NCBI RefSeq assembly: GCF_001680005.1
Contig: NC_033569.1
Coordinates: 1,612,001 to 1,676,000 of the forward strand
DNA from: Plasmodium coatneyi
Lineage: Eukaryota; Apicomplexa; Aconoidasida; Haemosporida; Plasmodiidae
DNA: 64,000 bases
Direction: 5' to 3'
Both the position numbers and the translations under genes were made by a program. Below, one piece after another: positions 24,043-33,800 of the stretch (position 1 is the stretch's first letter; each line of letters begins with the position of its first letter). The notes under the pieces were generated by a model. The model did no database searches and had not been told where the DNA came from. It saw only the letters and a program-made list of their open reading frames with translations.

Positions 24043-26863
24043 ATGGACGGCGAGGAAGGAAGTACAAAATTGAACGTCGTTGGTTTAATATCGGGGGGAA
24101 AGGACAGCATACAGAATTTGATTTACTGCTCCAAAAATGGTCATGACATTATCTCATTGGCTCACCTTATACCGTACGAGAATCAAAGTAACCACACTGT
24201 TGTGCACGCGTAGATACGTGCGTCGTTGTTGCTGCTTGGTGCGTACGCGAGGCAGTGTATGAGTCGTTCGCACGTAGAAATGTTTTTCTACATGTGGATG
24301 GATGTTCCACGCACGTATGCATGCATACGCACGATTGTTCATTTGGTAAACGTGGCTGGGCCTACGTGTAGGCCCCCCGCATATACTAACACATGTGGAT
24401 GCCACTTCGTACGTGGAGACACGAATGAGCGACTCGCCTTTCTGTTTTCAGACAGGGAACAAGCACCATAAGGAGATGCCCAGAAAAACGCGCAACGTTT
24501 TTTTTTACTATGCTTGGTGGCGCATCTTTCCGGCTTCTACTTATAAGCAAACTTCCTCGTCTGGTTTATGTTCTGTTATCTTTTGATGCGGCGCATAAAT
24601 ACACTTTTTTTTTCTCTTAAAAATTGGGTTACACTTCGCTTTTTATGATTACTAACATAGATGAGCATGTATGTTCTTTAAATTTTAACTGTGCGCATTT
24701 CTCTTCTTATTTTTATGCGTTACTCTTTCATAATAGCGCTTATTTTTCTTTTGTTTATATTTTTCGTACACTTTTTTGTGGCATTATTGCGATTTTTTTT
24801 TTTTTTAATCTCATTCGTTACTTTATTGTTGAAAAAAAAAAGAAGGAGAACGAATTTAAAACTTTTCATCCTTTTTGCTTTGCCGTCCTTTCCTTTTCCT
24901 TCCACTTCGCTTCGTTTGCGTAGAACAAAATTTGTTTAAACAGTCGCGCCTTCTTCGCAACATTGCAACACCTACACGTACATGTGAGATATAAATACAT
25001 TTTCCTTGACTTCCCTTTTTTTGCGTTTGTCTAACGTAACCTTTCGTAGATGAGACTGACAGTTTTATGTACCAGAGCGTTGGATTTGACCTCATTCCTG
25101 AAATCGCGAAGTGTATGGAAAAGCCCCTCATTCAGCATCGAATTAAAAGTACGCACGGAAACGCGAACGGAAAAGTGCACGCGAAAGACGAAATAAAAAC
25201 AAAATAAGCAACTCGTTGTAAAACCTTAACCATGACGATGGCGAGTTCATTTGCGTGCCCCCCACCTTTGCATTCATTTATGCTTATTTCTCATAATTTA
25301 AAAAATCCATGCCTTCCTCACAATTTTGTGAAAAAAATTTAAAAAAAGAAAAAAAAAAACTTGAAATTTGCGATATTAAGCGATTTCGAATATTGCAAAA
25401 ATTATAAAATGTTACTTTAAATATATGCCTGGCATTTGTTCCATCAGGAAAGGCAATAAATGTGGGCTTGGATTATGTGTACAATTCTGATGACGAGGTT
25501 GAGGATCTGTATGAGTTGCTACTCAAGGTTAAGGTAAGGGTGCGGGGGTGGATGAATCTTGTGCAGCGTATGTATGGTGCTGCTTTCGTGCGGGTGGCAC
25601 ACATAACATGGGGGAGTGCTGCTCATTGGCTGATCTCACGTACCCTTTTGCATACACATAAAATAATCCGCACAATTTTCTACGTCCATGGGGATGGTTA
25701 CTCCTTCTTTTATTTTTATTTTTTTTTTTTTGTAGACTAAGTACCCTCACGTAAATGCAGTATCATGCGGGGCGATTCAGTCCAATTATCAGAAAAAGCG
25801 CCTGGAGCACGTGTAATGAAATCGATTACATTTTTACAGCGCTCGTTGAGAGCCTTCATACGTATCTTTATAGACACTTGTGCGACAACTTTTTCTCTCT
25901 CTAACGTGCATTAACACTGCATTTATTCCGATTTTTTTCCCATTTTCACCTCATTCATTCCTCTTTACCACCGAGCAGATGTGAAAGGTTAAATTTGCAA
26001 ATTTTGGCCTATTTGTGGGAAAGGGATCAGGTACAAAGGAATTTTATCAAGTGGGAAGAATGGGCGCTGCGGCGTGCGTACACCTGCGTGAAACTCTCCG
26101 CTTGATATTTCGTCTCATTTATTTTATTTTGTTTTGCTTTGATTTATTTTTTCTCTCACCGCAGAAAGAACTGCTACAAAATATGATTGAGGGCGGACTG
26201 CATGCCATTCTCGTGAAAGTCGCTGCTTACGGTAATGTCTAATGAGGGGAAAAAACAATAAAATTATTTTTTATGCGCATACGATACGTAGTGCGTGGCA
26301 CGTGCGCGAATATCATAAGGTGAACGCTAAAGGGGCTAACCAACATGGGAAATAGAAAAAAGAAAAACATAATGAAAAAAAAACTAATCAGAGAAAAATG
26401 CGGAGAGCCATTTAAGCATAGTAAACGCTCTCGAAATTATTTTACCTTGTGCACTCGTTCGCCGCCGAATTTTGCCCGTTTTCATTGCCTCACCTGTGCA
26501 CCTACGCTGACATTGACACTGCGACGTTTTCGCCTATGCACTTACGCCATTGCCACTGACACATTTTTTTTTTTTTTTTCCACTACACGCATCCCCCACC
26601 AAACGGACCCAGGCTTAACAAAGGAACACGTGGGAAAATCGATAAAAGAAATGTACAGCTATCTCGAAATGATGAATAACAAATACGGCTTGAGCATATG
26701 TGGCGAAGGAGGAGAATATGAAACGTGCACTTTGGATTGTTCCCTTTACAAGCACAAAATTGTAATAGAGGAGTATAAAATAATTCAGCACACAGAAGAT
26801 TCGGTGTGCCCCGTGTTTTTATTTAAGCCTTTGAAGTGGAGACTTGAGAAAAAGAATCTCTAA
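24043..26863 (+). CDS. DPH6: Diphthine-ammonia ligase (DPH6), seven exons
   Basis: This cytosolic ATP pyrophosphatase makes the last step of diphthamide synthesis, amidating diphthine on the eEF2 histidine. I joined the exons by hand: 24043-24187, 25050-25148, 25448-25533, 25736-25812, 25979-26030, 26165-26231 and 26613-26863. All introns are GT-AG and the frame stays open, giving 258 residues, close to the human protein (about 267). The N-terminal PP-loop SGGKDS is at residues 17-22. Exon 2 carries DSFMYQSVGFD, exon 3 DEVEDLYELL, exon 4 HVNAVSCGAIQSNYQKKR, exon 5 the ERLNLQILAYLW part, exon 6 GGLHAILVKVAAY, and exon 7 CGEGGEYETCTLDCSLY. All are family signatures in the right order. Intron 1 (24188-25049) is the longest. 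The gene lies between two minus-strand ApiAP2 genes. The ATG at 24043 was chosen over 24036 because only it is in frame with the PP-loop. Confidence 0.92.
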
Positions 26864-27825
26864 TATTTGATCATCTACTCCCCGCGCTCTGTGCACATAT
26901 ATACACATATGTATTTATCTTTTTATCTATTTATGCATACCTCTTGGGTCACTTCGATAGAGGGGGAACTGTTAACTCTACACACGGATAGGCCCGGAGC
27001 GTTCCGCGCACACAGGCTCGACATCCATCATTTGACAAGCGGCGTGTACCCTTTGAAGGCGAACACTTACGCTTCGTGACACAGATATTTTTCCCTTTTT
27101 ACACACTACGTTATGTCATCCTTTTGCTTACTCTTCCCCCTTCTTATTGCCTTTTTTTTCTCAACTCTAATTCGTATTAAAACAATATTTTTAATTATGT
27201 ATCTTTGCAAAGGACATTCGCTAGTTATTTAACAAAGGGGGAGGTGATGGAAAAAAAAAAAAAATGCAGCACTTTACAACTGCACACATAGCACAAGCGT
27301 ATTCCCTTTGATGGGTGTTAAAAAACGGTTTTCTACAGGGGGGCAGTCCCCACGTGAAAAAATGAAGATGGGCATACGTACGTTACCAGGTGGTTGGTAC
27401 GCAATATGTGTATACCCTGACTCGCCGTACCAGACCACACATACGTATATACATACGTGAGAACTTACAAACGCATAAGAACATTTATGGGCGACCACCT
27501 ACGCACGGAGACGGAGACCTGTCTGCGAAGTCGTGGGCGACGTTGGCACTGCACAAATATCCATGTGACCTTGGGCACGCATCCACCAAACTGTCATGAA
27601 AACATACATGCATAAATGGGCGTATGTAGGTAGTGCATGTCGCCATCCGCACAGACGCATAGTCACACGCATGTGTAAGTGACGGAACGGATGGACGTCA
27701 AATAGTGTCCACATGGGGTACTACACAGTAAAAAAAGAGGGAAAAAATTGAAAGAAAGGATGCAAAGCGCGTTAGAAGCGCAACAAAATCAAAGGGAACT
27801 CCCCCGTAGCCCCCACGCGAGTCAA
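26864..27825. other. Convergent intergenic region DPH6 / ApiAP2
   Basis: These are the 3' ends of DPH6 (+) and the ApiAP2 gene (-). The stretch contains T-rich and A-rich tracts and CATACG-type microsatellite sequence. No gene was seen. Confidence 0.75.
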
Positions 27826-30800
27826 TCAAAGGGGCAATTTCTGCAAGCTGTAAATGTACAACTCCTGTGCATTCGGAGCGAGCATGTGTAGCAGCTTTCT
27901 CTTCTCCAGCAGTTTACTAAATAGCTGAATATAAGGTCTTATTGTGCAAATAGAATTCGCCTCGGAAATTTTGTTGATGTGCTTGTTAATAACATTTTTT
28001 ATGTCTGGAAAATGTTTTAAAAAATTACTAGAGCAATTTCTTAGGCATTTATTTTTGATATCTGTGAGGATATATTTTGTTGTAATCTTCGAGATCATCA
28101 GTTTGTTTTTTTCTTCGTCCATTTGGTTCACAGGGTTGCTTTCGTTTGGGGGTAGTAGGGTTCTTCCTCCATCGCTTTCACTCACCTTGGAATGTCCCTC
28201 ATTCAACATTTCATTGCCCATTCGAGTATTTAGCAAATAGCCTTCTTGCATAGTTGCCCTTTGAATATCTGCGCCGTTTCTATGATGGTACTTACCGTCA
28301 GCATAAAACTGGTTTCCGTAGTTATTGTTATATTCGAAATTGCCACTGTAGCCGTACTGGGTAGTGCCCTTAAGAGGGTCGTTGTTGAGGGAAGTGCATT
28401 TTCCCTCTAACGCATCTCGGCCGTCACTGCGGAAGCAATTGTTTTGGTTACTCCCATTGTTACTACTGCTGCTATTGCTACCTGGGAGGAAGTGCCTGCC
28501 TTGTGTGGCCATGCCGTTGAGTAAGACGCCACCCTCATTCACTACACCCCTACTGTTATTCCCACCACTACTGACAGGGCCTTCCCTGTTTATATATGGG
28601 TTCACAGCATCTTGCACATTGTGGTTATTACGCACGATACTGCTACTGCTGACGTTCATTAGGCCACCTTGATTGTTACTAATGTTGTTGCGATACTGGA
28701 TAGGGCCACCGCTTAGAAATTTCTCACCGTTCGAGAATGTTGATGCCCCCTCGAGATTGAAATTATTTTCGATCATCTGGGCGGTCCTGCCAAAATAAGG
28801 TGCCTCATCCTTTACGTGCATGCCAGCACAACCCTTATCCCCGTTGGTGTTGTTTGAACCACTACCATTTTGCAAACCCGCACAACTGAGTAAATTATTA
28901 CCGTCTTTCACGTTAGGGTAGTTCTGCACCATGGGGAGTGACGCACCTAATCGGGGCGAATCATTAGGGAAACCACTACGCTTACCATCAATTGGGGGGT
29001 TAGAATTTTTCGAGTATGGGCTAGTACCATTATTAGCATATTCACCGGGGGTTATTATTTTCCCTCCGTACGTAGGCCCCGCGTTGGTAAAATGAGGATT
29101 ACCCTTATGCGTACCCCCACCAGTAACACCAGCTGCAGCATCACCACTGCTGCTCCGTAGGAACAAATTGTGGGCGTTCTGATCTTGCATAGTTTTACTG
29201 TTGGTAAAATTTTCACTGTTCGAAAATGAGTTTTTCCCCAAAGAGGCAGCATTCTTACACTGTCCATTGTATAATCCATTGGAACATCCTTTCGTGACTT
29301 CTCGTTGTTTCCTCTGCAGCTGTGCATGCAGATGATTGTTAATCACCTGTATGTAAAATTTGCTATTAATTAGGCTACAGTAATAATTGCTGTTTTTTAT
29401 TCGTTCGTTGCTCAGTTGGTTGTTAATGAGCTTATTATACAATTCGTTCTTTATGAGTTTCTTGTGAAGCTGTGCGTTTATTAGGTAGTCCTTCTTCCGA
29501 TTTGATTTCTCTACCTTTTCGTTCTTGCCTTGCTGACCCGTTTTGCCGCAAATTACGCTTTGACGCTGTTCCTCCGCTTGGAAATTTTGTGCACTCTCAC
29601 TGCCGTTCAGACTACCGTTATGAGTGCTATTCAGGGTGTTGCCCAAATAGCCATTCGAGATGCTGTTCACACTTCCGCTAATGCCACCGCCAGAACAGTT
29701 CGTTGCCTGACTTTCTTGTTGTTTCAAAAAATGGGGCACGCACACTTTGCCGCTACTACTATATGCATGGCTTGTTTCACCCTTAAGTGTGGATTTGCCA
29801 ACCAATTCATTTTCCCTGAGCATTTGTGCCTGGTCGTTTGAGCCCTCCACTTTCTGCGGATAAATTACACCCTGATCGTTCTTCCCTGGGGGGGAGCAAA
29901 CTTGGTTTCTCTCTTCCGGGATGTGCATGTGTTGGGTCTGGCCGTTGCTAAGGTTACCACTACCGGGATGGCCACCACTCAAGGGAGGACCATTTTGATG
30001 ACTGATCTTTTGGGAAACCTTAATCGGATTAGCCCTACCTAGCGGGCCGTTGCCTGGATCGCCTTTCTGGGCACCAACTCCGTGCGTGTCTGATTCTGCG
30101 CTCTCATTTGGGGGGAGCTCCCGAGGGAAATCAACCCCTTGGCAATGCTTACTTTTCCCCTTGGGTTTCTTCCTAATCGAATAGCTTTTTCTACAGGGTT
30201 TCTTATCACACATAATTCCCGTAACCTGTACAACTTCGCCCGAAGTATGGTTCTCGCCGCCACAAATTTCGCTCTCTTTGGATTGGGTCCCAGGTTGGGT
30301 GACAAGTTGGACCCCGGATTGGCTACCTACCTTGTAAGCAAACACTGGATCCGTGGAAATATACTTGGTGTTCTGCTTTCGACACTTAATGGCTAGCAAC
30401 CTCGCATTATGAAAACCGTACCTTTTTACAGAGAAATATTTGTGTATCGTTTTACAATTTGACCTCCAGTGAGACACCCACAGTTTTTGTTTTTTGTCAT
30501 AACTCACGCCTGTGATTTTGGGTAGATCTTTCACCTTCTCGTGCAGTTCCTCCTCATCCTCCTTCTTTTCATTCTCTTCTGCTTTGTCCTTTTTCTGCAG
30601 GCCGTTGGAGGTATTGGAAGGAGTGGTGGCGTCGGACGTGATATTCGAGGCGGTAATCACAGTGACGTTGGCAGTGCTCTTCGTCGCTACCCTGGGAGCA
30701 GCCTTCCTGCTGCCAGTGCTCCGCCTTTCCTTCTGTGACCTCCTATTTGTACTATTCCCCTTTGAAGACCCTCCTGTATTTGTTGTCTTCCCATCATTTT

Positions 30801-33800
30801 CAGTGCAACTACTAACAGCATGGTTGAAATTGTTGGCAGCTACATTGGGCATATGTCCCTTCCCCATGTCACACGTAGGTTCATTCGCCCCGTAAAATGG
30901 GTTCACATGGCTGCTTATTACATTTGCACTTATCAAGGAATTGGTTAGTCCATTCACCTCCGCATTGTTTACCTTACAGTTGGCTTCGCCTTGACCGTTA
31001 AATAATTTTACAGCATTTTCATTTACAGGATTATCGCTCTGGAAATTTTTGCCACTCTCTTGGAAGGCACTCATGACGGTCCCATTTGTGCTTAATGCCC
31101 CTTCCGAAGGGATATTAATATTGGGCATCTTAATGGTGGTCACCTGTTGTGCATTTTCGGGGCACGCAAAAGGTGTAGAAGTTCCACCCATTTCTTTGTT
31201 AATCAAGGTAGCATTTTCGCACTGGTTCATATTCATCATGTGTTCTCCATCTGTTGACTCCTTCGGAATGCTGTTTCCGATAAAATCATTAATCTGAGTT
31301 TCGCACTCCTGGGTTCTGTCCTTGCAGGGATTCCTCTTGGCGTAGCAAGGGGCGTTCACCATGTTGACGCTGTTAACATTGTTAACGCTACTAATATCAC
31401 CCACGTCCCTGACATTCCTCGCTATAGCCACACACCCAGCAGCGTTAACCCCATTCACAGTGTACCCTTTGGAGTTATCCTCCGTGTCATTTGCACAGTT
31501 CGGTGCACGTGAATCGTAACCCCCTTGGAAGGAACTCAACTGGGTAGGAAGGGCCCCCTCGTTTGTGTGAAGCACAGCATTATTATTATCGCTGTTGGGT
31601 TTATTGCCACTTACATCTCCACACACAGGGTTGCAAGGAGAATCGCCTAAATTATTGCTTCGGTTGGACGAGCCCTGTATGTTTGACGCGTTAGATGGAC
31701 ACACAACAGCATCTGTACCGTCAGGGCAGTTTACGGAGCAACTGTTAATAAGAACGTAGTTGCTACATTCTTGCGGAACATTGGGGGCACTAAGCATACT
31801 GACTTCCCCACCAGCGTTGCCATCTCTGCTGCTAAATAACCTCTCATCGTGTGTAGGTAAGCCCATATTATAAACCCCATTGTTGGCGTATGTACTAATA
31901 TTACCTACCTCCCTTCCGTTGTTACTGCCGCCGCACATAAGATCACACTGCACAACAACGTCGTTCTGTGTTCGCATTTTTTCCTCTTCCTTCGTCTTGC
32001 TATTGTTCATAACAGAGGCACTACTATTACTATTACCATTACTGTTACTGCTACGGTATGGTAACATGTCTCCTGCATCTGAGGGTCCTCCCCCACAGGC
32101 AAACAACTCACTAGGAACACAATTTACGTAACCCTGATAGGCTTTGTTTACATTCCCTTTATTGTCAAACCCTCCTTGTAATGTAACATCCATCATAGGT
32201 GGATTCGAATCCCCATTTACGGTACCATAATGGTTTGGCAATTCTCCGGAGGTACCTATCCTGGGGAACGCACTCACCTGGCTGGAAATACCATTCATGA
32301 AAGCACATTCGTCTGATACGCTGCTAGGTCCTCCTTCCTGTAGAGGCCTAGGGTGCAGCTGCTGCTCTTCCTGTGGGTGCCCACTACTATTGCTGCTTCC
32401 CACAGTGCTAGTGCTGCTACTGCTGATGACTTTGCTCTTCCCATGACTCACTTTTTCCCCATCTGCTCTACTCACATAGAGGAAGCAATTCTCAATTTTT
32501 TTTTTCTCCTCTAAATTTTCGCACTCAAGAGGAAAATTCTCATGATGTTTTTCCTCACACCCACTAGTATAACTGTCAATCGTAATTTTCTTGAGGCTTT
32601 TTTTTTTCTTACTATCGTGCCTCTCGTGTAATATAGTGCAGCTCAATGGATAGGTGGAATTTTTTTTTTTCTTTTTTTCCCCCCCCTCCATTTGGTTTGC
32701 TGCACTAAGTTGTGTTAGCGCGTATTTCATAGCGCTCCTCTCACTGTGAATGCTTTTGTTATTCACGAAATGTGGCGCACCCTTGGAAGGGAACAAAATA
32801 TCTAATATTTTTTTTTTTTTTTTTTCCAGCTCGGTGGCTAACTGTACTTCGAGCGACTTCCGGGGGGAATGGGATCCGCACAACGTGAGCAAATTGCACA
32901 TGTTTTTCATTCCGTGCGTTTTACTCTTTTTGCAATTGATACTAACGCATGTATCACCCGGGACGTGGTTCCCACTTTTCTCCGTCGACATCCCCATGGG
33001 TATCCTCTTCGCAGTAGCCAATCCGTCATTTCGCATTTTCGGTTGACTCTTTACTTCCCTACTTTCGCCTTCACTACCGTGCATCTGCACATTAGGATAG
33101 AGTGTATCCACCGCTATGTTCTTGATATGACTCGTTACACCCTTTCCCTTACCAGTTTGGTGACACATTTCTGTGTGCTTGTTGCTTCTTCCCAATTCTT
33201 CCTTCGGGGGACGCCCATCGAAGTTGCCCATACTGGAGTAGTTCCGATTAGTTGGCCTGGTCAGTGCCTGTCTCTGTTTGATCGAATTGGCCACCCCTAT
33301 TACACACTTTTTTTCCTGACCTCCCCCTTGGATGCGCCTTGATAGACTACTTTTACATGCACCTTTCGTGTTATAATTCGTGCTCATACTGATGAGTTCG
33401 TTCCACTGGTTTGTGCTGACTTGACTAGTGGTGCAACTCGGCTGGGAAATGCGTGTTGCTTTGCCGCACTGCCTGTTGACGTGGCTGGCCTCACCACTAA
33501 CACTGCCACTGTTCATGTGCACTTCACCGAAGGGACCGTCTAAATTATAATTTAAACTCATTTGTTTATTAACCGTACATGCACTAACTGTACGAATGTT
33601 ATTTGCCTGGTTGGGTGGTTTGCCCCTCACCTGATCCATGCCTATACTCCTATTACTATCGATGGCCAGATGACATGATTTATTTGCACTCCCATTCTTC
33701 TCGACTTGGTTAAGAGGAATGTGTTCTATTCTGCTACAAAGCATATCACTGTCCTGTTTATCGTACCTATTTGGAAGAGAAATTTGTTCCCTCTGACAGT